Of a stretch of DNA of 44,696 nucleotides, positions 25,916 through 33,964 are shown piece by piece (within the stretch, counting starts at the first letter, position 1; each line of letters opens with the position of its first letter). The notes under the pieces were generated by a model. The model was given only the letters and a program-made list of their open reading frames with translations, searched no databases and had not been told where the DNA came from. The DNA comes from Cyanobium sp. E1_MAG_00006 (GTDB lineage Bacteria; Cyanobacteriota; Cyanobacteriia; PCC-6307; Cyanobiaceae). Position numbers and translations under genes: made by a program. The stretch lies in assembly GCA_027488975.1 (NCBI GenBank), contig JAIYAQ010000003.1, positions 1 through 44,696 on the forward strand, written 5' to 3'.

Positions 25916-26767
25916 ATGGTGCCATCCACCTCTGCCGACCCCAACCCGACCGATCTGAGCGGCCACACCATCGCCGTGACCCGGGCCGAGCAGCAGCTGG
26001 GTGAGGCGCGGCGACTGTTCGAGCAGGCGGGGGCCCAGGTGCTGGACCTACCGGCCCTGGTGATCGGCCCGCCGGACACCTGGGGCCCGCTCGACGACGC
26101 CCTGGCCGAGCTAGAGGACTTCCACTGGCTGGTGGTCTCCAGCAGCAACGGCGTGGAGGCGGTGGAGCAGCGGCTCCGGCGGCTGGGCGGCAGCCTGGCC
26201 CGCCGGCCTGCCGGGCTGAAGATTGCCGCGGTGGGCCGCAAGACCGCCGCCAGGCTGGAGGAGCTCGGCGCAGCGCCGGACTTCGTGCCGCCGGCCTTCG
26301 TGGCCGACAGCCTGATTGAGCACTTTCCGGTGTCTGGCTGGGGGTTGCGACTGCTGCTGCCACGGGTGCAGAGCGGCGGACGCACCCTGCTGGCGGAGGC
26401 CTTCGGCGAGGCGGGGGCCCGCGTGGTGGAGGTGGCGGCCTACGAATCCCGCTGCCCGGAGAGCCTTCCGTCCAGCACCGCCGAGGCCCTGGCAACAGGC
26501 AAGGTGAGCGCGATCACCTTCAGCAGCGGCAAGACGGTGCAGCACACCGCCCAGCTGCTGGAAGCTGGCCTTGGCGAAAGCTGGCGGGAGCAGCTGGACA
26601 GGGTGGCTCTGGTCTCGATCGGGCCGCAGACCAGCCGCAGCTGCCGGGAGGTGCTGGGGCGGGTCGATGCGGAAGCCGACCCCCATGACCTGGACGGTCT
26701 GGTGGTGGCGTGCGGGCGCGCCCTCAGGACGCGAGCGGAACAACCTGGCGGAACCCACCGAAGCTGA
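25916..26767 (+). CDS. hemD: Uroporphyrinogen-III synthase HemD
   Basis: Closes hydroxymethylbilane into uroporphyrinogen III with inversion of ring D, the branch point to haem, chlorophyll, bilins and cobalamin. The 283-residue protein has the two-lobed HemD pattern: IAVTRAEQQLGEARRLFEQAG at the start, WLVVSSSNGVEAVEQRL, AVGRKTAARLEE, and in the second lobe AITFSSGKTVQHTAQLL and ALVSIGPQTSRSCREVLG. Sequence conservation in this family is low, but this set of motifs is convincing. Its last 44 bases overlap the 3' end of the convergent lipoprotein gene. Confidence 0.93.
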   Translation: MVPSTSADPNPTDLSGHTIAVTRAEQQLGEARRLFEQAGAQVLDLPALVIGPPDTWGPLDDALAELEDFHWLVVSSSNGVEAVEQRLRRLGGSLARRPAGLKIAAVGRKTAARLEELGAAPDFVPPAFVADSLIEHFPVSGWGLRLLLPRVQSGGRTLLAEAFGEAGARVVEVAAYESRCPESLPSSTAEALATGKVSAITFSSGKTVQHTAQLLEAGLGESWREQLDRVALVSIGPQTSRSCREVLGRVDAEADPHDLDGLVVACGRALRTRAEQPGGTHRS

Positions 26768-27269
26768 GGGCGAGCAGGCCGTTCACCGCATCAATACCGG
26801 TGACGCGCCAGCCCGGCGGCAGAAGCGGCTGATCGGCCAGAGGGCCTGCGCAGCGGCCACGGGCACCCAGGCAGAGCGGCCCGCTCTGATCGCCGATCTG
26901 CACGAAGGCTTGGCTTTGCCCACCGGTGCGGATCACGCCGGTGAGCCGGAAACCGGCCGGCAGCTTGGGGCGTGCCGGCTGGCCCGTGGGTTTTCCAGTC
27001 GGACCCAGCTCAGGCTGGGACTGAGCTGGAGCGAAGGGATCCGGGCGTCCAACCGGAATGGCCTCCACCACCTGCTGGGGAGTGGCCAGTGGTGTGAGCG
27101 CCACTGGCGGCGCCAGCGGGGTGGCGGGCTTGGCCGGATTCAACGCCGCTGCAGCAGGTGGAGAAGCCGGTGTCGCTGCCGGCGGACTGGATGCGTTGGG
27201 GGCTGGAGAACCGCAGCCGATCAGACCAACCGAGGCCAGCAGCACCACAGCCGGGAGTGCGCTCCGCAC
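26724..27269 (-). CDS. Putative lipoprotein of unknown function
   Basis: From GTG 27269 the protein has 181 residues, with a lipoprotein signal ending in a lipobox (LIGC) near residues 18-21. A Pro/Ala-rich linker runs to about residue 80, followed by RPDPFAP and a compact domain with LPAGFRLTGVIRTGG, FVQIGDQSGPLCLG and WRVTGIDAVNGLLALSFG. I do not recognise a family name. It starts 7 bases after the SRPBCC stop, the third gene of the crtQ operon. Its 3' end overlaps hemD by 44 bases on the other strand. It is likely anchored to a membrane facing the periplasm or lumen. Confidence 0.7.
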   Translation of the reverse strand: MRSALPAVVLLASVGLIGCGSPAPNASSPPAATPASPPAAAALNPAKPATPLAPPVALTPLATPQQVVEAIPVGRPDPFAPAQSQPELGPTGKPTGQPARPKLPAGFRLTGVIRTGGQSQAFVQIGDQSGPLCLGARGRCAGPLADQPLLPPGWRVTGIDAVNGLLALSFGGFRQVVPLAS

Positions 27270-27276
27270 CTGCAGC

Positions 27277-27732
27277 TCAACCCTGCTGAAGATCAACGTC
27301 CTGCTCCACGAGATCCCGGAAGCGATCCAGATTGGCCTGGAGTTCCCTGGTGACAATCCCTCCCAGGATGGAGGGTTCCATCAGCGGTGCCAACACCGCC
27401 GGCAGCTCATAGCTGACGCTCAGTTTCACCGCCGTGCCAACAGGTCCCATCGGATAGAACCGCACAGCGCCCTTGGTTGGCAAGCCTCCAACGGACTCCC
27501 AGTGCAATTGCTGCGCGTCCACACGCATGGTGATGCGTGCTTTCCAGTGGAAGCGGAAGCCCTGGGCCGCCAGGGTCCAATCCGTCAGGTCAGGATCATT
27601 CGGCTCGGTGATCACCGATTCGATCCAGCGCATCCAGCGGGGCATCGTTTCAAGATCACTCCACACCTCCCACACCCGCTCCACCGGCGCCTGGATCTCT
27701 GTGGTGACGCTGTGCTCAAGCCAACGGCCCAT
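27277..27732 (-). CDS. SRPBCC (cyclase/dehydrase-type) protein
   Basis: A 151-residue START-like/SRPBCC protein with a hydrophobic ligand cavity. The N-terminal VTTEIQAPVERVWEVWSDLE and the MPRWMRWIESV segment are typical. The C-terminal helix has ELQANLDRFRDLVEQ. Its position 36 bases after crtQ suggests that it binds or delivers a carotenoid or other lipid, which is inference from context. The ligand cannot be read from sequence. Confidence 0.85.
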   Translation of the reverse strand: MGRWLEHSVTTEIQAPVERVWEVWSDLETMPRWMRWIESVITEPNDPDLTDWTLAAQGFRFHWKARITMRVDAQQLHWESVGGLPTKGAVRFYPMGPVGTAVKLSVSYELPAVLAPLMEPSILGGIVTRELQANLDRFRDLVEQDVDLQQG

Positions 27733-27768
27733 GGGGGTTACGGCAATGGGACGGGGGTAACGGCTTGA

Positions 27769-29262
27769 TCAGGCCACGGCGGCGTTGCTGGCGAGTTCAG
27801 CCTGACGGCCGAGAATCGCGGCCGCCGCAAGCCGGCCACTCATGGTGGCGCCTTCCATCGAATCGATGTAATCCTGCCGGGTATAGCTACCGGCCAGGAA
27901 GAAGTTGGCAACCGGTGTGCGCTGCTCCGGCCGGTAGGGCTCCATGCCGGGTGCTTCGCGATACAGCGACTGGGCCAGCTTGACCACGTTGCTCCACACC
28001 AGCTGGAGATTGCGGGCTGAGGGGAACAGGCGGCGCACCTGCGCATCGGTGGCGGCCACGATCTCCTCGGTTTTTTTCGGGATCCAGGGATCGCCGGGGG
28101 TGAGCACGCATTGCAGCAACGAGCCCAGCCCCTCCTTGCGGTAGTCCTCCGGGCTGGCCAGGGCCAGATCGGCGAAGCAGCTGAAGTCGGCGTCCGCCGT
28201 GTAGAGCAGGTTGTCGAGCCCGGTGGGGCGGGCCAGATCGCGGCGGGCCGCCTCATTCAGGGGCGACTCGCCAAGCTCTGTCACCCAGCCGTCGTAGCGC
28301 AGTTGCACCGTGGCCACCGGCACGGCCTCGAGCTTGTAGAGGTTGTCGAACAGGGGCCAGCGGCGCCAGGCGGCCGGGATCATGCGCTGGATGCCGGGCA
28401 CGTCGCAGGCGGCCAGGTAGGCATCGGCCTGCACCTGGATGTCGCCCTCGGGGGTGCCAAGGGTGAGGCCGCACACCTGGTTGGTGGGCTGTCCATCACT
28501 GCCGGCGGCGCCCTCCTCGAACTGCACGTCGGTGACGCGATGACGCAGGTGCAGCCGGCCGCCGCGCTGCTGGATGTAGTCGAGGATCGGGCCGGTGAGC
28601 CAGCGGTGCGGTGAGCCCTTGAGCAGGTTGAGTTTGGAGGCCTCGGTTTTGGCCGCGAACATCATGAAGATGGTGAGCATGCAGCGGGCCGAGATCGCCT
28701 CGCAGTCGATGAAGCCGAGGGCATAGGCGATCGGATTCCACATCCGCTTGATGCTCTGCTCGCTGCCGCCGTGGCCGAGGAACCACTGCTGGAAGCTGAT
28801 GCGATCGAGGTCGCGGATCACCTTCATCGCGCCCTCGTAATCGATCAGGCCGCGCACGATCGGGCTGGTGCCCAGGGCCAGGGCGTTGCGCAGCTTGTCG
28901 AGCCAGTCGAGCTGGGGGGTGGTGAAGAAGGCCTTGAGGCCGTTGAAGGGCGCGCCGAGGGCGAAGCGGAAATCCAGCTCGCGCAGATCGCCTCCGGTGT
29001 TCACGAACAGGTGGGTGTGGTCCTTGGGGAGCAGGTTGTCGATCGCCCCCACCTTGCGCAGCAGGGCGAAGAGGTTGGCGTAGTTGAAGAAGAACACATG
29101 CAGCCCCATCTCGATGTGGTTGCCGCCCTCATCCACCCAGCTGCCCACCTTGCCGCCCATGAACGGCCGGGCCTCATAGAGATCCACCTGATGGCCGGCG
29201 TCCACCAGATCCACGGCGGCAGCCAGCCCGGCCAGTCCCGCACCCACGATGGCCACGCGCAC
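27769..29262 (-). CDS. crtQ: Zeta-carotene desaturase
   Basis: A flavoprotein that introduces the last two double bonds converting zeta-carotene through neurosporene to lycopene, feeding beta-carotene and zeaxanthin synthesis. The 497-residue protein has the FAD motif [17 protein letters not shown] at the start, [15 protein letters not shown], the [20 protein letters not shown] region and the C-terminal [19 protein letters not shown] flavin-binding signature. These are typical of plant/cyanobacterial ZDS rather than bacterial CrtI. GTG 29262 starts the FAD domain directly. It heads a minus-strand operon with the SRPBCC and lipoprotein genes and diverges from the SufA-like gene. Confidence 0.95.
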   Translation of the reverse strand: MRVAIVGAGLAGLAAAVDLVDAGHQVDLYEARPFMGGKVGSWVDEGGNHIEMGLHVFFFNYANLFALLRKVGAIDNLLPKDHTHLFVNTGGDLRELDFRFALGAPFNGLKAFFTTPQLDWLDKLRNALALGTSPIVRGLIDYEGAMKVIRDLDRISFQQWFLGHGGSEQSIKRMWNPIAYALGFIDCEAISARCMLTIFMMFAAKTEASKLNLLKGSPHRWLTGPILDYIQQRGGRLHLRHRVTDVQFEEGAAGSDGQPTNQVCGLTLGTPEGDIQVQADAYLAACDVPGIQRMIPAAWRRWPLFDNLYKLEAVPVATVQLRYDGWVTELGESPLNEAARRDLARPTGLDNLLYTADADFSCFADLALASPEDYRKEGLGSLLQCVLTPGDPWIPKKTEEIVAATDAQVRRLFPSARNLQLVWSNVVKLAQSLYREAPGMEPYRPEQRTPVANFFLAGSYTRQDYIDSMEGATMSGRLAAAAILGRQAELASNAAVA

Positions 29263-29360
29263 CCTGTTGCCCTCTCAACGTGGGCCGACTCTATGGAGAG
29301 GGCCCACCCGGCAGGGGCTGCAGGAGCTCCATACAGTGGTGGAAACGACCGTCCGTCCCC

Positions 29361-29795
29361 ATGACCAGCCAGGTCGCCAGCCTCCAGACCGCCAGCCCAG
29401 ACCCCGCCGCCCAGCCCGAGGCCCAGGCCACCCACACCGGCAGGGACGGCAAGGGGATCCTGATCACCGAGAGCGCCATGAAGCAGCTGGGCACGCTGCT
29501 GCCCGCGCAGGGCGCGGGCAAGGTGCTGCGGGTGGGCGTGCGCTCGGGGGGGTGCAGCGGCATGAGCTACACGATGGACTTCATCGATGCCGCCGAGATC
29601 AGGGGCGACGACGAGCGCTACGAGTACGAGCCCAGCGGTGCCCCCGCCTTCACGGTGGTGAGCGACCCCAAGAGCCTCCTCTACATCTATGGCATGCAGC
29701 TGGATTTCTCCAGCGCCCTGATCGGCGGCGGCTTCAACTTCACCAACCCCAACGCCAGCCAGACCTGCGGCTGCGGCAGCTCCTTCGCGGTGTGA
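29361..29795 (+). CDS. Iron-sulfur assembly A-type carrier (SufA/IscA-like)
   Basis: A 144-residue HesB/IscA-family protein that binds iron or Fe-S clusters and passes them to target proteins. The three conserved cysteines are C65 (GGCSGMSY), C136 and C138 (TCGCGSSF). An extra N-terminal segment of about 30 residues precedes the core, which begins ILITESAMKQL. The ATG at 29361 is the only reasonable start. It diverges from crtQ across 98 bases and leads the TPR and LpxB-like genes. Confidence 0.92.
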   Translation: MTSQVASLQTASPDPAAQPEAQATHTGRDGKGILITESAMKQLGTLLPAQGAGKVLRVGVRSGGCSGMSYTMDFIDAAEIRGDDERYEYEPSGAPAFTVVSDPKSLLYIYGMQLDFSSALIGGGFNFTNPNASQTCGCGSSFAV

Positions 29796-29857
29796 GTGCA
29801 CGCGTGCGGGCAGCCCGGGTGCGAATCTGAGGGCACGATCAGGCTCATCACCGCTCC

Positions 29858-30292
29858 ATGACGACCGCTGAAGAGACCGCTCAGGAGACCTCCCTGTTCG
29901 AGCAGGCCCTCCAGCGCTACCAGGAAGGCGCTCCGCTGGAGGAGGTGATCGCCAGCTTCCTGGAGATCACCCGCCAGGAGCCGCGGCTCTCCGCCGGCTG
30001 GACCTGCCTGGCCTGGCTGCAGCTGCTGGACAACCAGCCCCAGGCTGGCCTGCGCTCGGCCCGCACCGCCGTGAAGCTGAACCCGCAGGACCCTCAGGCC
30101 CGCATCAATCTCACCCTGGCGATGCTGGAAACCAATGCCAAGGGTGTGCGCGAGCACATCGAACTGGTGCAGCGCCTGCGGGTGATGGCGCCGGAACTGG
30201 CCAGCGAGCTCGATGACGCCCTGGCCGATGGCCTGGTCCGCCGCCCCGACTGGCAGGCCCTCCTGAAGGTGCAGGCTTGGCTGCAGGGTTGA
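29858..30292 (+). CDS. TPR-repeat protein
   Basis: A 144-residue helical protein with about three TPR-like units, including WTCLAWLQLLDNQPQAGLRSARTAVKLNPQDPQARINLTLA (given as a whole region, about 48-88). It has no signal peptide and no catalytic domain. The genomic neighbour order SufA-like, TPR, LpxB-like suggests a shared transcript, but the partner is not known. Its TGA overlaps a TTG start of the next gene (TTGA at 30289-30292). Confidence 0.8.
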   Translation: MTTAEETAQETSLFEQALQRYQEGAPLEEVIASFLEITRQEPRLSAGWTCLAWLQLLDNQPQAGLRSARTAVKLNPQDPQARINLTLAMLETNAKGVREHIELVQRLRVMAPELASELDDALADGLVRRPDWQALLKVQAWLQG

Positions 30293-31527
30293 ACCGACGC
30301 CAGGCCGAGGCGAAGCCGGCACGCATCCTGCTGCTGAGCAACGGGCACGGCGAGGACCTCAGCGGCGCCCTGATCGGCCTGGAGCTTCAGAAGCTCGGCC
30401 ATCAGCTGGACGCCCTGCCCCTGGTGGGGCACGGCCGGGCCTACGCCCAGGCCGGCCTGCCCCTGCTGGGCCGCACACGCGAGTACAGCACCGGCGGCCT
30501 CGGCTACACCAGCCTGCTGGCGCGGCTCACGGAGGTGGTGCAGGGCCAGGTGCTCTACCTGCTGGGCAGGCTGGCACTGCTGGCTCGGGTCGCCCACCGC
30601 TACGACCTGATCCTGGTGGTGGGGGATGTGATCCCGGTGCTGGCCGCCTGGCTGAGCGGTCGCACTTTCGCCACCTATCTGGTGGCCTATTCCAGTCACT
30701 ACGAAGGGCGCCTGCGGCTGCCCTGGCCCTGCGGCCGCTGCCTGCAGAGCCGGCGCAGCCTGCGCCTCTACAGCCGCGACCAGCTCACGGCCGACGATCT
30801 CAGCCGCCAGCTGCAGCGCTCGATGCTCTTCGCTGGCAATCCATTCATGGATGGCAGCCTCGGCGTGCACGACGCGCTGCCGGGAGCACCGCTGCAGCGG
30901 CTGGGGCTGCTGCCCGGCAGCCGGCTGCCCGAGGCGGTGCAGAACCTGGAGCTGATGCTGCAGGTGTTGGAGCGTCTGCCGGAGGAGCTGAGGCAGCCCT
31001 CGCGCCTGGGCCTGCACGCCGCCCTGGTGGGCAAGCTGACCCCCCAGGAGGTGGCTCCCGTGGCCAGCGGCCTCGGCTGGCGGCTGCATCTCGATGGCGA
31101 GCAGCGCTGCCGGCTGCAGCGCGGGCCGCTTCAGCTGCAGCTGGAGTGGGGCCGCTTCGCCGCCGTGGTGCAGCAATGCGATCTGCTGCTGTCGATGACG
31201 GGTACCGCCGCTGAACAGTGCGTGGGCCTGGGCAAGCCCGTGCTGCAACTGGCCGGTGGCGGCCCGCAGTTCACGGCAGGCTTCGCGGAAGCGCAGCGCC
31301 GCCTGCTGGGCCCCGGGGTGTTCTGCGCCGAAGGCAGCCTGGGCAGCGAGGAGCAGCTCAGGGGAACGGGACAGCTGGTGCAAACCCTGCTGGAGCGTCT
31401 GCAGCAGGAGCCGAACTGGCACCACGAGCTGCAACAGCTGGGCGCGCAACGCATCGGCAGCGGTGGCGGCGCCGCCAGGATGGCGGCCGATCTGCACCAG
31501 CTGCTGCTGCAGCGCATCCATGGCTGA
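30289..31527 (+). CDS. Lipid-A-disaccharide synthase-related protein (TIGR03492)
   Basis: A 412-residue protein of the cyanobacterial/plant family TIGR03492, distantly related to LpxB. It begins with ARILLLSNGHGEDLSGALIG, followed by LPLVGHGRAYAQ and LILVVGDVIPVLAAW. The second half has LGLLPGSRLPEAVQN and the C-terminal sugar-nucleotide site LLLSMTGTAAEQCVGLGKPVLQL. It probably is a GT-B glycosyltransferase, but no substrate is known to me and no lipid A genes are nearby. The TTG at 30289 overlaps the TPR stop; TTG 30277 is a second option. It overlaps the small membrane gene by 8 bases. Confidence 0.85.
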   Translation: MNRRQAEAKPARILLLSNGHGEDLSGALIGLELQKLGHQLDALPLVGHGRAYAQAGLPLLGRTREYSTGGLGYTSLLARLTEVVQGQVLYLLGRLALLARVAHRYDLILVVGDVIPVLAAWLSGRTFATYLVAYSSHYEGRLRLPWPCGRCLQSRRSLRLYSRDQLTADDLSRQLQRSMLFAGNPFMDGSLGVHDALPGAPLQRLGLLPGSRLPEAVQNLELMLQVLERLPEELRQPSRLGLHAALVGKLTPQEVAPVASGLGWRLHLDGEQRCRLQRGPLQLQLEWGRFAAVVQQCDLLLSMTGTAAEQCVGLGKPVLQLAGGGPQFTAGFAEAQRRLLGPGVFCAEGSLGSEEQLRGTGQLVQTLLERLQQEPNWHHELQQLGAQRIGSGGGAARMAADLHQLLLQRIHG

Positions 31528-31789
31528 CAACGGCGGGCTGGGCCAGCGCCTCAAGGGCTGGATCGACACGCTGCTGGTGATCGACGTGTTTGTGGTGATC
31601 GCCGGCGCCGTCTGGTTCGGGGTGGCCGTGGTCTGCCACAGCCGCAGCATCGAGGCCCCCCTGAATCTGTTTCAACAGCTCTGGGAGCCGCTGTTCACCC
31701 CGGCGATCGGCCTGCTGATGGGGGCCGCCATCCTCAGCGGGGTGCTGGGCTGGTGCCTGCGCTGGTGGCAGCGGCGAGCGCAGCGCTGA
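31520..31789 (+). CDS. Small two-helix membrane protein, unknown
   Basis: An 89-residue protein with two predicted membrane segments, about 18-42 and 58-80, separated by a short loop with SRSIEAPLNLFQQLWEPLF, and ending in basic residues. I do not recognise a family. The ATG at 31520 lies inside the end of the LpxB-like gene (8-base overlap), which supports translation in the same operon. The last 56 bases overlap the 3' end of the convergent TIGR01777 gene. Confidence 0.7.
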   Translation: MADNGGLGQRLKGWIDTLLVIDVFVVIAGAVWFGVAVVCHSRSIEAPLNLFQQLWEPLFTPAIGLLMGAAILSGVLGWCLRWWQRRAQR

Positions 31790-32687
31790 GCTCCGCATCC
31801 TCGAAGCGGAATCCCTGCTGCTGCAGACGCTGCGGCAGCACCTGCTGCCCCTCCAGCACCACCCGCGCTCCATCACCAAGGAGCAGCTGCAGCATCGGAG
31901 CCGGAACCGGCAGCAGGCTGGGCCGCCCCAGGCAACGGCCTAGGGCCGCCGCGAAGCTGGCCATGGAGCAGGGCTGGGGGCCCACGGCGTTGTAGACGCC
32001 GCTGTAGGCGGCATCGCTCAGGGCCGTGGCGATCAGCCGGCAGAGGTCGCGGCGGGAGATCCAGCTCATCCACTGGCGGCCGCTGCCGATCGGGCCGCCG
32101 AAACCGAGGCGGAACACCGGCAGCATCTTGCCCAGGGCCCCGCCATCAGCCGCCAGCACGATGCCGATGCGCAGGAGCACCACACGGCAGAACGGTTCAG
32201 CGCGCTGGGCCTCCGCCTCCCAGGCCAGGCAGAGCCGGCCGAGCACATCGGCGCCGGCGGGGCTGCTCTCCTCAAAGCGCGCTGTGTCGCTGGTGCCGTA
32301 GTAGCCAACGGCTGAACCGCTGATCAGCACCTGAGGCCGCTGCGACTCCGGCAGAGCAGCCAGCGCCGCCACCAGGGCGCGGGTGGTGCCGATGCGGCTG
32401 TCGTGCAGGAGCTGCACATGGGCTGGCGACCAGCGCTTCTCGGCGATCGGCTCACCGGCCAGGTTCACCACCGCCTCCGCGGCGGCCAACGCCTGCTGCA
32501 GTTCGGTCTGCTGCCAGCTGGCGGCCTGAGCAGGATCCGCCTGCAGGCGCTGCAGCTGCGGGTGATCGAGCGCCGGCAGCGGACGCGCCGAACGACTCAC
32601 CAGGGTGAGGCGATGGCCCTGCTCCAGCAGCAGGGGCACCAGGGCCCTGCCCACGAAGCCACTGCACCCCACCAGCAAGATCCGCAC
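31734..32687 (-). CDS. TIGR01777 family NAD(P)-dependent epimerase
   Basis: A 317-residue short-chain dehydrogenase/reductase-like protein of the TIGR01777 (YfcH) family. The nucleotide-binding loop is GCSGFVG (about 8-14), followed by VVNLAGEPI, RIGTTRALV, SGSAVGYYG and the C-terminal DUF1731-like tail with LLLGDGARVVLEGQQVLPQRL. The reaction is not established; in cyanobacteria and plants homologues have been linked to cell division or plastid function, which I cannot confirm here. It converges with the LpxB-like operon and diverges from ndhO. Confidence 0.88.
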   Translation of the reverse strand: MRILLVGCSGFVGRALVPLLLEQGHRLTLVSRSARPLPALDHPQLQRLQADPAQAASWQQTELQQALAAAEAVVNLAGEPIAEKRWSPAHVQLLHDSRIGTTRALVAALAALPESQRPQVLISGSAVGYYGTSDTARFEESSPAGADVLGRLCLAWEAEAQRAEPFCRVVLLRIGIVLAADGGALGKMLPVFRLGFGGPIGSGRQWMSWISRRDLCRLIATALSDAAYSGVYNAVGPQPCSMASFAAALGRCLGRPSLLPVPAPMLQLLLGDGARVVLEGQQVLPQRLQQQGFRFEDAELSAALAAATSAGTSPAPR

Positions 32688-32784
32688 GCGCTGCTCCGCT
32701 TTGAACCGGGCAAGGCTAGAGAAGGCGACCGAATCAGGCGGGCAGCGGCCTTAGGCTGGCGCCATCTGCTTCCATCCCCTCAGC

Positions 32785-33024
32785 ATGGCCGAAACGCCCT
32801 CCGCTGCTGCAGCTCCTGCCATCAAGAAGGGCAGTCTGGTGAAGGTGAACCGGGCGGCTTATCAGCGCAGCCTTGAAGCCTCCGCCAGCGATGGCGACGC
32901 ACCCTCTTACCTGTTTGAGGGCCCCGGCGAGGTGCTGGCCACCCGCGGCGATTACGCCCAGCTTCGCTTCCGCCGCCCGGTGCCGGACATCTGGCTGCGG
33001 CTGGATCAACTCGAGGCTTTCTGA
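32785..33024 (+). CDS. ndhO: NDH-1 subunit O
   Basis: A 79-residue subunit specific to the cyanobacterial/chloroplast NDH-1 complex, which carries cyclic electron flow and respiration; NdhO sits on the peripheral arm and modulates activity. The sequence KKGSLVKVNRAAYQRSLEA, the YLFEGPGEVL strand and RFRRPVPDIWLRLDQLE are the conserved core, after a short Ala-rich N terminus. The gene stands alone between the divergent epimerase and the convergent J-domain gene. Confidence 0.95.
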   Translation: MAETPSAAAAPAIKKGSLVKVNRAAYQRSLEASASDGDAPSYLFEGPGEVLATRGDYAQLRFRRPVPDIWLRLDQLEAF

Positions 33025-33074
33025 CCCGAAGCCTTTTGGCTCCAACCCTTCTTAACTGAGAGCTCGCCCTGAGT

Positions 33075-33785
33075 TCAGATCTCGAGACAGCGTCGCTCCT
33101 GCTGCAGGCGGCTGCGGCGCTGGCGGGCTTCGCGGATCATCTCCCTCCCATCGCGCAGGTAGCTGTCCACGTAGCCCATCGTGTAACGCTCCAGCTCAGT
33201 CAGCGCGTCCTGCACCTGCGATAGGCAGTGGTAGAGGCTGAGGCTGAAGCCGCGGGCTGAGGCCGGCGCCGGCAGGCCGCGATAGAGGGTTTCCACCTTC
33301 TCCAACCGGGCCTGGCTCTGCTGCAGGAAGGTGCAGAACGCCTCCATCAGGGCGTCGTCGTACGGATCGGCGGAGAGCTCGCGCAGCTGCGCCGGGAAGG
33401 GGTTGATCACCTGGCCGAGCAGGCGATCGATCGGGGCATACACTTGCTGCAGCCACTGCAGCAGCTCGGCATCACCGCGGCCAGCCTGCTCGCTGACGCT
33501 ACGGGCGGCCCGGCTGAGCGGCTCGTCTGCCCCCGTGCCAGCGGAGGCTGACGACGCTGCCGAGGCAACCGCAACCGCGCGGTGCTGGCGATCGTGGGCG
33601 GCGCGCCGTTCACGGTCGCCCAGCACCTCCCAGGCGGCGTTGAGGGCCAGGATCATCTGGGCATCGCCGCCCGCATCGGGGTGGTGCTGCTTCACGAGGG
33701 CGCGATAGGCGGCCTTGATCTCGGCGGCCGTGGCCGTGGCGGCCACGCCGAGCACCCGATAGGGATCCCGTGATGGCTGAGGCAT
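33075..33785 (-). CDS. J-domain (DnaJ-like) protein
   Basis: A 236-residue protein with an N-terminal J domain (about 6-68) containing the HPD motif (35-37) that stimulates Hsp70 ATPase. There is no Gly/Phe or zinc-finger region. The rest is helical, rich in Arg/Glu/Gln, with a conserved-looking YAPIDRLLGQVINPFPAQL segment. It is a specialised Hsp70 co-chaperone of unknown client. It lies downstream of porin 1 on the same strand but is separated by a terminator, so it has its own promoter. Confidence 0.9.
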   Translation of the reverse strand: MPQPSRDPYRVLGVAATATAAEIKAAYRALVKQHHPDAGGDAQMILALNAAWEVLGDRERRAAHDRQHRAVAVASAASSASAGTGADEPLSRAARSVSEQAGRGDAELLQWLQQVYAPIDRLLGQVINPFPAQLRELSADPYDDALMEAFCTFLQQSQARLEKVETLYRGLPAPASARGFSLSLYHCLSQVQDALTELERYTMGYVDSYLRDGREMIREARQRRSRLQQERRCLEI

Positions 33786-33854
33786 CGGCAGCGCCTGCGA
33801 CCAGCGGCGCCTCCATCATCCGGGATCGGCCGGGCAAAGGCGACGCCTGCCCAT

Positions 33855-33880
33855 AAAAAAGCCCCCCGTTGCCGGGGGGC
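33855..33880 (-). terminator. Terminator of porin 1
   Basis: On the minus strand a 7-bp GC stem (33874-33880 with 33861-33867) and 6-base loop is followed by six T. It closes the porin 1 transcript. Confidence 0.88.
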
Positions 33881-33939
33881 GGAAGGGTGTGTGAGTAAGC
33901 GCGAGGAGCGCGTGAGGAGTGGTGGATTCGTTTCTCGAA

Positions 33940-33955
33940 GGGGGCCGAAGCCCCC
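33940..33955 (-). other. 3'-UTR hairpin of porin 1
   Basis: A 6-bp GC stem (33940-33945 with 33950-33955) around a 4-base loop lies 9 bases after the porin 1 stop, without a T-run. It may protect the mRNA 3' end. Confidence 0.55.
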
Positions 33956-33964
33956 TAACTGAGA

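Noticed and set aside
30094-31650. Open frame of 518 codons antisense to the LpxB-like gene
   Set aside because: Shadow frame rich in Gln and Ala without family signal.
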